Source of the DNA: Blastomussa wellsi
Taxonomy: Eukaryota > Cnidaria > Anthozoa > Scleractinia > Plerogyridae
NCBI GenBank assembly: GCA_947652115.1
Contig: OX393562.1
Coordinates: 22,842,923-22,906,922 of the forward strand
Direction: 5' to 3'
Length of the DNA stretch: 64,000 nt
Position 1 is the first letter of the stretch, and every line of letters begins with the position of its first letter. A model generated the notes under the pieces. That model did not search any database and was not told the origin of the DNA. It saw only the letters and a list, made by a program, of their open reading frames with translations. The translations under genes were made by a program, and so were the position numbers. Of this stretch, positions 1-13,787 are shown piece by piece.

Positions 1-3000
1 TAATTTATTGTATAGAGCCAGATTCGAAAGATTCTGGCGCTTTGAATTTGAAGGAGTTAGACCTGTGGTAGAATGCAGCGGCGGCGAAAAGCCGTGGCCG
101 AATGCCGCTTTTCCCGGTCTGGCGGCTTTGCTTTGAACTCCAAACTTGCCTCCTTTCAGTTATTTTGTAAATTAGCCTGAAAAGTACTACTGGTTGGTTT
201 TATTGTAGCATTGTGAGAGGTTTCTGACCCGTGTATACCGTTAGTAAGACATATAAACATAGCGGTGTCTTGTATTTTATAAAGAAAAGAGTATGCGATT
301 ATTTTCCATTTAGCTCTCGTTTCAGTGTACGGTAAGGTGAACGAATCCAAATCAACGAATATTCCGCCGTTTTGGACTGCATTATTCTTTCCATCGACGC
401 TATTCATAAGATTTCGAGAGCCTGTTGGTCACGATTGAATTTCAGTTGTCCTTTTAAGCCCGTTTCAGACGGCGTACACACATTTCAATTTGCCTTTGTG
501 TTGGGGCAGAGGATAGTTGTAAACAGTTCTCGCGGTGATCTATTTAGACATTAATTTAAACCTCTACGTTGAATTTCTGCATCAAAAAACCAAGTTGTAA
601 GCTTCCAATTGACATTTTAATATTTCTCTTTGCACGCGTGATTAGTTCTCCTTCATCTCATTGCAGTGTTATCGAAGTTTAATATTGTGATCATGGATTC
701 ATGGTTTGCAATTTTTGCTATGATACACGAATACAGTAGGTACATATTAAAATTGGCCATTGTGTCTACTGCACAAACGGATTGTAAAAGGACGTAAATG
801 TACTATTGAGAGGGCTGCAGTTAAATAATTCAAAGAATTTTGTGGTTTCCAGATAGTTCATTTCCCTAGAATACGCTAAATTTCGTTTCTAGTTTTGCCT
901 TTTCTGATGTACCGCTTCTTATGCAAATATCGAGACTTTCCATTGCTCCAGCTAGAAATTATTTAAGTATCGGCTTTTTCATGCTAATTCGCTAATCATG
1001 TCCACTGCTCTCAATTCGCGACCTTATTGCGGTCGACTGACTGATTTTGCCTAGCGGTAAAAGTCGAAAATTACCGAACTGGAAAAAGAAAAAAAAAAAG
1101 ATGGAAACGAAGGCCTGTGATTTAATTTGATTTGCATTGCAGGTTTGGTTTTTCGTGATTTGCATTCGCGTTGTGCTTTAGTCGCAATCGGTGAAGTATT
1201 TGTTTTATCTCGATTGTGAGGTCATCTAGAGTGCTGTTTCCCTCGCCTGATCCGTATTTACTTTGCAGGTTTTAAATTTCTCATTCTGGGAATTTAGTAT
1301 TGTTTGGAGCAAACCGATCTTCTCCTCCGCGTTGGATCATGCTTCGATCGAAGATCACCGTCATCGAACGTTCTACGCGAGTTAATTACGACAACGAAAG
1401 AAGAATCAGAATACACAGCCATAGCCCCCTATAAATTCTAAAAAATACCCGTCATAGCTGCAAGCAAGTGACTGAAATTTTAGAAGCCCTTTCTGCAGAG
1501 GCTTTGTGAAGCCGATCGATTTTTGAAAATAATTTATATCGGAAACAATTAAAAATAGAAGCTGCGAATGCTAGAAACTCACTTTATCGATAGAAAAAAA
1601 ATCGGCGTCAATCTGAGATACCCTTATTCCAAAAGGCTAAACAAGAGCTCAATCCATAAGTTTAGATATTGTTTACTGTTAACTGAACTGATTATTGAAC
1701 ATGGAAATGTATAGGCTTTAGTTCAATTAAAATGAAACGCCAATCTCGTGATCAGAAAACCGGGAAGTCGTAGGTGTTTCAAAATTTTCAAACACTGTGT
1801 CAGTCATACTTTTTGCTTAGAATGCTTTGTAATCGTGACATGACAATTTCTTTCGTTTGCCTTATGAGCTAAAGTGATCGCAAGCTATGAGATCATGTAC
1901 TGTATGCAGAAGAATTTAGCGTGCCTTAATGCATGGGCCATACATTGTGAATCTGCGTACGTGCATATGTTTATTGCACTTAGCTGCACGTATTCAGTTT
2001 GTGTATTATTTTGAAATTTAGCTTGTTCATGTGCTTTTATTGCAAAGGTCTGATCGAAGTGGATTTTCTGTGGGTTATCTTTTTATCAATTATGTTGAGC
2101 AGATGAAGCATTGTGCTAATTCAAATAACAGTGTTGAAAGAAATTTAAATTATATCAAAATGCTGATCATTATATCAGTCATGGTAAAAAAAAAATATCT
2201 TTTCTGAGTTTTCAATGGTGTTTTCGTTTCCCTTTTGTTTATCTAATTACTTTATTTTTCTGCTGGAGTTAAAAGTTACAGAGATCTCATTTGCATTTCA
2301 CATTTCATGGTTTTACCTCTACACAGTATTCTTGGGAAGACAAACAAATATTTTGGCTTTACCAGCTGGTGTAGTTTATATTATTGTACTGCATTAAGTC
2401 AGCTTGTTTGGTCTTCAGGTGAAACTATATTTTGGTGATTGGAATTTTTCTTTGCTGAAGGCTGAGTTGATGAACTTTAATATTGTCATTCTTTGCATGT
2501 TTTCAAGTTATTGGGCAAAGTTTTCATGTTGGACTTGAATGGCTTCTCACACTTCCTGCATGGGGGAATTTATAGTCAATGCATCTTCCACAGGCAGAAA
2601 ATTTGAAAAGGGAAAATACACAAGTTTGCACGTATACATGAGATGCAAACCGAGTAATGTGTGATAATAAATGTAACAGCTCATCAGTATTTTGCTTGAT
2701 TAATAACAAGGCTTTAGAGATTGTTTTACTGTATTGTTACTGTACGATTCATGTGTCTGTTAATTAACATAATACAAAACTTATAATACATGTGCATTTA
2801 CATCATAAAATACTCATAGAGTTTGTAAATGAAATGATTGTTTATAGACTTATTATCACTGACCCTTGCACGAGTGGAGTTGAATAAAAGAATTATTGCT
2901 TAGAATGTAGTGATAGCCTTTCGCTTTTAGTCATTGTTGTTTAAATCTGATTTTTTTTTTCATTTAATGGAGTTCCCTTCTTTCACCCTGAGTATCATAG

Positions 3001-6000
3001 TAACACAATTCGTGCCGACACCTGCATCTTGATAAATGTTTATTTTATTGCTGTATGGGACCAACTGATCAGCAAGAGTCGCTAAGCAGCACCAGTAGCT
3101 CAATATTTTAGTTTTGCAGTGCCATACATGTGTTTACTGTTACAATAGAATAAACATTTTCTCTTACAATGTGCATTTTGGTTCCCATGATGCATACAGT
3201 AAACTGTTAGGTAGACCACCCACTTTCTGTGAATAATATTAGAAATGAGCACTAGTGTACTTGATTGCCTGGGTGTTTATTAATAGCCTTTCTTGCACAA
3301 CATGATGAGAAATTGTGTAATACATGTATGCCATTCATATAAAATTTCAGTTAATGTTGATGTTTTTTAATTAATGTTTGGTCAGGATTTGTCATACTCT
3401 ACGTATTCTGCATGTTAAAAATGTATTATGTGATTTGCATATACACTGTACATGTAACTCAGACATGATAGCATGTAAAAAAACTATCATGTTCTCTCAA
3501 AGTTCGTGGGGACACAAACCTTGTGGACATGATAAATTCTTGTGCTTATACAGCAGTTGTTGGCATGCAGCCTCAGTGTCTTTGTTGTTGTAGAAATACA
3601 TTGCAGCTGTTAATGAACCAAAGTGCTGGGGGCTATAGCCCTGCAGAGTTTACACACAGTAGCTTTCAGAACGAGAGTTTTGTTTCATGCGTTGTGCCAA
3701 ATTTGACATTCATCATCTATATTTACGGGCGAGCTCCATTGGGAGTAGCAACACTACATGAGCTTACTGTATTTCATCGGCAATGTTTTTATGAATTCTA
3801 GGATTGAAAACACATTAGGTGCAGTTTGTATGAACTAACTCTGTTGCAAATGTAAAGGACTGATCCAGCCAGACAGCCATATATTGTATAATACTACTGC
3901 AGTCTCTTAAAAGTGTTTGGTTGAAGTAGCCCAGATTTTGCCATTCTTGCAACTAGTGGCACATGCAGTGAGCAGTCCTTACATAAAACAATAGTGCAAC
4001 AAAACATAGTCCTGTTTGTTACTCCAAAAAATGCTACTGTAGATTTGAAACTTGTGTAATCTATTATTCAAATATTGACCGTCCAAAAAACATTTAATTT
4101 TCACCAGAAACCCATTTAACTCATCGCTAATGATGAGCTTGGGAGCTGGTGCCTTAAAGGATAGTGGGGGCCAAAAGCAAGCGGCAGAGAGGAGGTATCC
4201 ATGGCAACCCTGGAAGCGGGAACCACCCCTCAAGCAACCCACTAACCGACACCGTCACACTGATAAAACAATCAGTGGAGATACTTACCTACTTGCCTGA
4301 CAAGAACACTTACAATCCTGCCCGTCACTCAATAGGGAGGGTGGAGAGGGAGCGAGAATCTGCAGCTATCAGCAAAGATGATCCCAGACGATCAGCAAGC
4401 ACTTATTGCGATGATCCGATACGATCAGTAAGCAAAACGATAATGCGACTGCAACACTAGCCACAAACACAAAAACAGCCCTGCAAAACCCCCGAGGGCC
4501 GCCCCGAAGGTCACGTACTGCAAAGGCGGAGACTGCTGACCGGCTCCGCTGGAGTTTAACTTTGCCTAAATGATATTTAGCCACATTTAATACAGTCACC
4601 AACAAGCCAGAAAAACCATTGGCCATTGATATGGGGTGGACAAATTAACAAGGTGGGGTCAAATTTTATCACTGGTCCTGACAGGTACAGTTGCACTTCT
4701 AAGCAACTGTAAATATAAACACCCAGAATGCAGAAACTTCATTCCGAGCTGAACTGAACTGAACACTTAAACACGATGGGATATTCAGCAGAGCTGGTGG
4801 GGTCGTGTATTTAGCAATAAAAATGACGATGATAATACATAAAAGTAAATATTAAAATTTAAATTATAAACCTAGAATTATGTTTAACTTAAAATAATAT
4901 GCTATATACATTAAGACTGTGAATTAAAATCCTAAAATAATATGTGATCATCATCTTTATGCTTAATTACAGCAGCACTGGATCAAAATTTATTTTTCTA
5001 ATGTCAAATTTTAATAGCAGACGCTTACATGGAGCATGCAATATTTACCAAGGGAATTAACTTTGATGAAAAAAACTGGATTCTACATGCAAATAAATAA
5101 AATACCAGACTTGGCTGTACATACTCTTCTCACAAACAAACGGTCCGACCTCTCTGACTTAATGTTTACAGTATGTTAGTTTCTCAAGTACTGTATTTGT
5201 TTGGTTTGGCCAATTGGAAATGAGTATTTGGTTTGTGTGGCCATGTTAATGGGGTAAAAATTATAAAGGGTTACAGTGTATATACACTGCAGGTTGGGGT
5301 TTCAGAATGTGGCTGTTGGCCTTATTAATGAGGTAGCTGCATTAATGGGTTTTCGTACAAGAAAATGTATGTATCCATGGGTGTTTTGCTGGGACCAAAA
5401 AAATTGACCGTAATGAGGTCACCATATGGCCTTAAGGCGGGATTCGACTGTATCTGTGATGCAATAATTTTTGTTCCTGCTAAGCTGTACTAGCACATGT
5501 AATTATTCGTTTTGTGTATCAGCAAAACTGGTTTTGAGCAGTTTAAATTGTTGCTTTTTCTGACTTTGCTGTGACTGAAAAGTTGCTTCATGTAAATTGG
5601 TTAATTAAAAATATAATACAACAAATAATTAAATACAAAATAAAATTGAGCATCAAGTTAATACAACCTGGTTAGTCTTGTATACATGAATTCACATTTT
5701 TTGATTTTCTTTATGTATTATATATTTTTTTGCCCTGCAGTACTTTTGAAAATGTCATTGCCTCCTCAAAAACTGGACATTTATTTGTAATTTCTGTATT
5801 TTGCTTTACTGTACATGTATACGGCTAATGCACTACATGCACATGTAAACTAATCATGTAGCACTTTAATTTCAATTTCTTATTCTTCAAGATAGTAATA
5901 TGGTGGTCAAAGGTAATTTAATGCCTTTCCTTGGAAGTCATGGTTGATTTTCAGACTCTTTTGCCGCACAATATGAAGGGAGACTTTTGGAGGAGTTCTA

Positions 6001-8119
6001 TAGTGCAGGGTTATTAACTTTTAAATCAAGAATCACCTGCATATTTGCCCTGTCCATCATGTATTCAGCCTACAGTCATACAACAGCTGGTTGTCACTGT
6101 AAACCAATGAAAATCACCCGTGTTTCTGTGGACAATGTAAACATGTCAGTGACATAAAATTATTGTTTTTACGTAAAAATGTTTAAGCAAATGTCCAAGT
6201 GTTATTGTCGTGATTCAAATTTGAATTTAAAGGCTTGTGTTTGGAAATCAAGAATGTAGTCAAACATAAAGCAGAGACTGACTTGGCTGTTTATGATCCT
6301 TTTTGTGACTTTTTCTTGTTAGGAATTATTTTGCAATTTAAACAAAATGATACATGTCTAATATTGATCTTCTGAAGGTGAGTTTTTCTAAGATCCGATT
6401 TATATGAATAATAATTATTTTTTAGGAAGCTAGTCAGAATCATTATGACTTTTGTTGTTTCTAGTGTGAATGTTTGATTGTTGCTAGGTCTGCTGTTAAT
6501 TGGTAGTTAAGTTCCAAGCTAACAACTTTTAAATGTGCATTTTTCATAAGTTTGAGTTGAACCTCATGAAAAAGGTGGATTTTTAAAAGGAATAGTTGCT
6601 GTAAAAAATAATGCAATTTGCATTACGTTTCATGTCAAAATTTACATGTATGAATAGTCGGTGTCACAGTAATATAAACATCCATATTTATAAGCTCAAG
6701 CAGCTGCTGTTTTTGAGATTTGTCTTGATTTTTAGTTGCAAATCCTTTTGAGAAATTGCAAAAATACCCACCTACTTTGGTTATCCTTAGCACCTGGAAT
6801 CACCAGCAATTTCTGGAATGTGTTTTCCAGAAAAATAAAGCAATCTTCTAAAAGTTTTCCCTGCCTATATTTTAGCTTGTTCAAAATAAACAAGGTGCCA
6901 GTGATTACTGGGCCTGTCATCCATACTGAAATGAATCTAACCACATTGTACAGTATATTCTGTACACTGTACAGTGTATAGGTACATGTAATTATATGAT
7001 TGTAGTTGGCATTACCTGCAGTGATTTCTAATTTTTTTTCCAAGCCAACAGTTGCATGTACAATGTTCATAAAGTCTAAGTTTTCACATGAACAAATTAC
7101 AGTCTGCTTTTTGTGAAGTGTTTAGTACAAGGTGCAGAAGTACGGAACCATGCAAGTTGTAAGCAGTTGTTGAAAGGGATAATTATCAGGAAAGAAACAT
7201 TCCATTATGCTACACGTATATGTAGTTCTTTGAGACCATCCAACCCCAAGGAATTTCCAAACTCTTCTGTTGGGGAGGATGGAGATTTTCTGGAACTACA
7301 GAATTTGGCATAGTATGGCTTTTGTTATCTAGATATGAATATTACAGCATTATTGTGGCATTTCATTGAACATTGTGGAAACAAAAAAACAGGTACAGGG
7401 GGCCTAATGTACATGTATTTTAGTACAGATTCATTGGCCAGCATCGCTTTCAAAGTTCCTGTTTTTTAAGGGTGGATGATGCCAATGTTGCAAGAATCAA
7501 CTTGTGATAGTGTGTTGGAAGAAGCAAGTGATGATTTCAAATTAGTGAGTCAATAGACGACAAGGACAGTGGGAAATGCTGGGGTTCAATTTAAGCCTGG
7601 TACAATCTGTTATTTTCAACTAGTTTTATATTTGCCAAGGCTGTGCTCTAAGAACAATTGCAAGGAGCCCGAAGGGTCCAAACCCTGAGATCCAGGGCGC
7701 CCAACACTAAAGATTATATGACAAAAAGTAAGTTCATCTGGTCGCCCAAAGGCAAAAGTTAGTCGCCCAAGGTGCCTGGACACCCTTAGAGCACAGGCCA
7801 GTTTGCTGTCATTTGCATGTGGCGTGAGCAGTGGCCAGCTAGATTGGACTGAATGGCGTAGCTGGGCTCATTGTGTTGTCTTTGGACAAGGCAGGCTAAG
7901 GAAACTGGGATTGGCTCAATCCTGGGGGGGCACCAGGCTACATGCAGTAGGCAAACTTAACATAATCATCAAACAAGTTCATACATGTACTGTACATGTA
8001 TACGATAGACGAAATGCTAGTCACTATTTCCCGCATTTCTGTAGAACTAATATTAAACTGTTTACGATCTTGCACCAAGGTCCAAAGGTGTGCCTCATGA
8101 CACATAATTAATTCCTCAT

Positions 8120-8263
8120 CAACAGATGACGCTCGAAACGTCAGCTCTTGAATCTCTTTCTGGTGGCCAATTGACATTATCAACCCAGTTGATAAAACCA
8201 AATTATATTGTTATACTTCCCACCGACGCAGCACCACAGTTTATTTAGAAACTTACCCCCTCT
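8120..8263 (+). mobile_element. Penelope-type terminal repeat fragment, copy 1
   Basis: A block of about 140 bases recurs almost unchanged at 21190-21341 and 29695-29849. Shared landmarks in order are GCTCGAAACGTCAGCTCTTG, CCAATTGACATTATCAACCC, CCGACGCAGCACCACAGTTT and CTTACCCCCTCT. The GAAACGTC box following a short complementary pair resembles the hammerhead-ribozyme-like terminal repeats of Penelope-like elements. This copy is 5'-truncated: it lacks the inverted left arm seen in the other two. Assignment to Penelope is by resemblance, not by a linked ORF. Confidence 0.6.
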
Positions 8264-8930
8264 AATTTAAGCTTGCCCATCTTCAGTTAAGTTTACTTGC
8301 ATCTTTTACCGGTGCATCGTGTGAGGAACCCTGGGTTTGTAAGCTTCAGCTTCTATTGGGTTTCCTTGTCACATTTACAGTACGTGATGATTTTTAGTTT
8401 GTAATTGTAATTATATTAAGTTTTGATCATAAACTATCTTAATTTTACATAATATTATTAAAACTATTCCTTTTAGATTGTTGTAAACTGCTGTAATCTG
8501 TTTGTTGATGTTTTTTAGTTATTGTGGCAAATAATAGTAAATAAATATTAAATAAATCATATATTTAGTCAGTTGTCGATATTATTCCAATATTTCCAGG
8601 CCATTGAAACAACAATCAACTACATGTTATGTATTACAAAAGAAACAAAAATAAGCTAAAACATAAATACTAATGAGCATACGCATATACCCTGTATACG
8701 CATATGTGCGTACGCGTATATGTGTATGTGGATACTTGTATACAGTGTATCCATTTGTGTATTTCACATGTACCCAGAAAACAAAAATAATAGGGGTAAA
8801 AGTGCACCACAACATAAAGTAACATTGTTGCTAAACAAATACACTGTAGCCACACATTTGAATTGTCTGACCCATAATTTATTCCTGTACTTACAATGTA
8901 CACATGAGGGTGTAAGAAACCTGCAATGAA

Positions 8931-9411
8931 ATAGACAATATTCGTATTCCCCGATGGCCCTGGGGCGACAGCCTTCTGAACACGAATGCGAGGCTAATGC
9001 GGTGAGCTTCGCTCGAAAATACAAAGAAACATGAGGAAAATTGCAGCTGGCGTGTCAGAAAACCAAAATAGCATTGAAAGTTGCAAGGTTAGGTAAAAAT
9101 GCAAAAAGATTTCGTTCGAGTAACCGAGAAGATTCACGAGTGACGAGTACAAGTAGCCGTGCGAGCCTTCTCTGTCATTCCTGCCACATTTTTTGGCATT
9201 TTTGTTTAATACTGGTATTCCTCTAGCCTGCAGATCACTGATAAGCTCAACAGCCTTGCAGCAGTGAACGCTATTTCGGTTTTCCGGCACCCCTTCTCTA
9301 ATTTTCCTCATGTTTCTTTGTATTTCCGAGCGAGGTTCCCTGCATTAGCCTCACATTCATGTTCAGAAGGGTATCGCCCCAGCGCTGTCAGGGAATACGA
9401 ATATTGTCTAT
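8931..9411. repeat. Foldback/MITE-like inverted repeat
   Basis: The left end reads ATAGACAATATTCGTATTCC and the right end is its reverse complement (GGAATACGAATATTGTCTAT). The arms continue for about 130 bases with interruptions; matched blocks include the CATGAGGAAAATT region at about 9030 and AATTTTCCTCATG at about 9301. The roughly 200-base interior has no ORF of interest. This is typical of a non-autonomous DNA element or foldback element. Family unknown. Confidence 0.7.
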
Positions 9412-9787
9412 TATATAATTATACATTCACAGGGCGGAGGCAGGGAGATCTCTAGATCCCAATTCCGGAGTATTATACAATGTATTCACATCTTCAATAA
9501 TGTCTAACCTACTAGAAGTTATTGCTTATCAAAGTTATGAACAGCTATATTAAATTCAAATAAAACTAATTTAGAAAGTCACTAGCAATAAAATGCAGTA
9601 TGAAAATAAATTTTCTTTGATGTTGATAAACATTCCTTATTTTCTACTAATATGCTATTTATGATCAGATAACAATATGAACATAATGCTAGTTATTTGG
9701 GTTGGGTTTGGGCTGCCTGGTTTTCGCACCAAGTGACTCCACTTTCCTGATTTCAATGGTCACGTAAATTGTCCCAGACAGAGGAGT

Positions 9788-9803
9788 GGGGGGGGGGGGG
9801 GGG
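9788..9803 (+). repeat. Poly-G homopolymer (G16)
   Basis: An uninterrupted run of 16 G followed by TGGG. It could form a G-quadruplex and is a likely site of length error in assembly. A shorter G11 run is at 18964-18974. Confidence 0.9.
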
Positions 9804-10584
9804 TGGGCACAGCGGTCATAGAGAAAAACAGATTGATTTTACAAGTGTGCTAATGCAGGTACTTTTGCTTGATTCTTTAAAGAATCAACAATATCATTGA
9901 CTTCATTTTATAAAATGTTTACGCCCATCGGGTTGTGACCCAGTGAACTCAAGCAAATCTTTCCAAACCGTCAGTGTTTTTTCAAGGTATCTTGCCAAGT
10001 CATATAGCTTTCCACAGACACCTGCAGGGATTGGTTGTCTGTATCCAGGAGTAGAACCTTCTAATTATGCACTTGTTTATTTTGAAGTGCTGGCCTGGTT
10101 TCACTTCACAGGTGGTTGCCCTGTTCATTATCTACCTGTGTTGGTTTGACATGTACTTATTTTCACTAATCAGATTGAAAGAACCTGAAAGACACAGGCT
10201 TCTGGTTATTAAATCTTAATGGTGTGTCTAGAACCTGGTTCAACACTTGAAACCAATGTGCAGAGAAAATATGTTAAAAATAACACCTAAAGCCGTGCTC
10301 CTTTTAAAGTGAAATATACGCAGGAATAATCTTTGAATAAACTGTAAAAAATTTCATTACATAAGGATTAGCTAGTAGGATAAATATTGTCAGAATCTAA
10401 AATTTAAAATGTTCAATTATTTATGATTGAAACTCTAAACATAAAACTTTTAAACCTAACCAAGTGTTCTCATTACTCTGCTAGCTCTATCCCAAACTTC
10501 ATAACCCAGTGGTGTTTTAAGAAGTTTTGGTTACACCGAAGATTCGCAGCACTGTGGTAATTTTGGAAACTCTTGAGCTACAGT

Positions 10585-10717
10585 ATGGGGGATTTTCCTC
10601 TGAATGGTTTGGGCGACTTCTCCAACAAGGCTATGGCTGACTTGGATGATGGGCTTTTTTATGGAACAGCAACGGCCCAGAGTCAACCGCTGGATAATCA
10701 ACATCTCACCCAGAACA
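10585..10717 (+). CDS. ZMIZ1: ZMIZ first coding exon (N-terminal extension)
   Basis: The ATG at 10585 opens 44 codons plus one base, beginning [12 protein letters not shown] and ending QHLTQNS across the splice. The donor GTAATGG at 10718 joins the acceptor at 13252-13253 so that A+GT makes Ser, giving an open fusion into [18 protein letters not shown]. The exon is acidic and Gly/Asp-rich. Vertebrate ZMIZ1 starts close to its own RHIQQTN motif, so this extension is extra relative to that form. Whether it is constitutive is unknown. Confidence 0.75.
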
Positions 10718-13700
10718 GTAATGGACCTTTTCTTTTGACATATAAGTCTTGATTAATTTTTAGCCGTTTGATATTAAGGCCTTGAATGCTACTATAGTAA
10801 ACATGACTGTAGTTAAGAGCTGCATTTAAACTTGTTCACCTAAATATATTCAAGTGAAAGTCAATACTCTGTTTTGTTTGTGTTAAAACATGCTGTCAAA
10901 AAGTGTAATTATTTTGAAATTAATCTGACTTTTTTTGCACATAGATGTGTTGTTTAAGTGGGAGTTAAGTTTATAAGGATGTGTAAATTAAATTTAAGTT
11001 GGTAAATGTGCCAAAGGAGTGGCGATAAAAATTGGCTCAGATCTATTTTGGTAGGTGAACTGAACTGTGTTAACAGTGTACTGACAACAGTTGACTTAAC
11101 TTTTACTCATAGACAAACTTATAATCATAAACATAACATTAAACACGTTAAATGTGTTGTGAGTGAAAAAGGTGTTTCAATCAGAAGGTTGTAAACATTT
11201 ATATGAATTTTCATTGTTACATGTAGAATAATTAGAATCTCCTACACATGTGTTATCATAACCTTTAAAGTTTGATGTTCAGTAATTTTTCACCTTGTAA
11301 ATTTGTCTAAATTTCTAGGACCGAATTGCATCAATTGACATATTTACCAAGTATAATGTAGTTTATGTTTTGAGCACAGTTACAACTGTCTGTTCACTGG
11401 ACCTAAAATAGTGGTGTTCTCTGTGGCTTTTGTTTTTTGTTATGGTTTTGAAGAGGAGTGATATGCTTGAGAGGGTCACTCCATAGGAGGAAAACGTTTG
11501 GCGTGCAGGCGAAGAGGGCCTTTGTTTCAATAAAATAGCCAGCCCAGAGGGAAGAAGCTTTATTCAAGGGTCAGAACAGTTTTATTGAGGAGTGTGAATG
11601 GAGGTCTGTGGGATATATTTATTCAGTGGAGGTACATGTGGAGTCTACTTGTGTTCCCTAGAATGCAAGTGTTGAATGGGGGTAAAAGACAATGGGTTTG
11701 CTTGTGGATCTTGAATTATTTAGCACCAGTATTGAAACAGTGGAAACAAAGACCATGTGTTGTTTTCTGTGGCTAGCCTTTTATTTTGACTCTTGAAATG
11801 CAAGATTAGGGTTTGATTTTCAAAGCTGTTTTAAAGTTACAGAAGGCATGGGTACACAAAAGTAACATGAGTATTGTTTAATTATTTGGGCCAGTTTCTT
11901 TGGTATATGCAGTTCATTTCATTTTGAAAATTTCAGCTTTATTCATCCATGTTTGGCTAGGTTTGTATGCATAATTTTTCATGGGTAGCAAACTCATAAA
12001 GTTTCATGCAAATTTTGCACTGTATGTGTCAAGGGTGATTTATTGAGGCTTGTAAGCTGATTTGAAAAGTAAATTCATCTGGTACATGCACATACAGGCG
12101 CTAATTTCAAGATTTATCACTGATTAATTCCTGAATTGCATTCACTTCTGAGCAGTGTCTTGCTGTTAATAAGGTGAAGCTCGCTTTGAATTTACTAGTG
12201 TGTCAAATGCAAAGTAGTCTGTCAAGAGATTATTCCAGTTAGCTCCTTTCATTCTTCTTTCAAACTGAACTGGAAGATTTGAAGTCAACAGTGATATAAT
12301 GTGCATCAATATGCCTTCCAGTGCAGTAGTTCTTTTAAGTTGTTGTAAAGATTATTTCTTTCTTTTAAAATTATTATATTTAGTCATACACTTAAGATGG
12401 GTGTTTAATTGCACTGTACAATGAAGTCCTTTGTAAGTTGAGTTAATCTATCTAATTATGTTGCCACTAGAGAGGAAGTGTTGTTTATAGGAATAAAAAT
12501 AATTACTCTGGGCAAAACTGTTATACATTGCTTTCTGTTTGGTTTGTTTTGCAACTGTATGGTGAATTGTTCATTTCTTTGGCTAGAAGTTAGTTTTCAT
12601 CTTAGCACGTGCATGCATAAATTAAAGTTCTATTTTCCATTAGATTTGCTTTACTTGTTTCAACACCACAATAATTATTCCAGATTTCTCTAACTCCTGA
12701 TTTCTCACGGTAAATTTTCCCTTGGAAGTTCAAGAAATGAAGATTCTGTTGCAGTTATATGAATGCCACTAAGTTTACTTTAACTGGCAAGATGCCATTA
12801 TTCTCAAGCTTGAACTAATGCGTTACTTTTGATTTACATGTAGCTCTCAAAATTTGGTAGAACATTGGTTGCAGCTCTAGTCCAACCTGTTAACCACAAT
12901 CTTAATACTGTTTGATATCTAGTTTTAGTTGAAACTCAGCTGTGTTGTATTGGAAATCTGTTTATCTGATTTGTTCTCCCACTGTTTTCTATCTGTTTTC
13001 TATTCGCTGATAGAAAACGATCGCGCACACATTACTTTATGAAGGCAAGATTTTTTTTCTTTATTTTTGACTTAAAATTATATGAAAGGGTAGCTTCTGG
13101 AATGCAGTCCTTTTAGAGTTTCTACTAAATTGAACTTGACTGCACCTGTTTATTTTCTCATAGAAAACTTGTGCTTGTTAGTTACCATTGTTATAATAAC
13201 AAACCAAAAGCTGATATATTCAAGTCTGAAAGTTTCTGTAATTAATTTTGTAGGTGCTGGAATGAGCCTGAGCATGGAGCGGCACATTCAACAAACTAAT
13301 GAAAGATTGCAATGCATAAAACAGCACCTGTCATCACCACAAGGGTTCCAGACCTCGGCCAGAGAACTTCTGGAGTGGTGCGGGGATGTGCGTGCTTTTC
13401 AGCGAGCATTTGAAAGCAACTTGATGGGTTGTCTCACAGTAAGTACATGTTGTGTTCTTTAGGACTCCCTAGACATTGTAAGATTTTAATGCAATTTTCA
13501 ATGCAATTATCAGAAAGTGCACGGCCTCAGGACAATCTGCACATTTTCCTTCATAAGTTGTTTCTTTTAGGTTGTGAGTCAAGTTGCAGCAAATCCTGGT
13601 TATGATTTGGATTTAGGTATGTGCAATTTTTTTATTCAGTAGTCAATATTAGCAAACAAAGTTATATGTATAATTGAGGTGAAGTGATAGCTTTGTTTTC

Positions 13701-13727
13701 TTTTCACTGGTCAGGTACAATTGTTAC

Positions 13728-13787
<60 letters not shown>

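Larger units (their letters stand above)
1..10584. other. Non-coding stretch upstream of first ZMIZ coding exon
   Basis: I find no coding exon here. Open frames are short, lack recognisable domains and are not bounded by convincing splice sites. The ZMIZ transcript probably starts somewhere in this interval, because the first coding exon begins just after a possible acceptor (AG at 10582-10583). I cannot locate the promoter. The GC-rich patch around 75-135 is a weak candidate for a first-exon or promoter neighbourhood. Identifiable contents are a Penelope-type terminal fragment (8120-8263), a foldback element (8931-9411) and a G16 homopolymer (9788-9803). Confidence 0.6.

Noticed and set aside
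1..150. GC-rich start of the window as a ZMIZ promoter or first exon
   Set aside because: Only a short compositional shift; no transcription-start evidence and more than 10 kb from the coding start.
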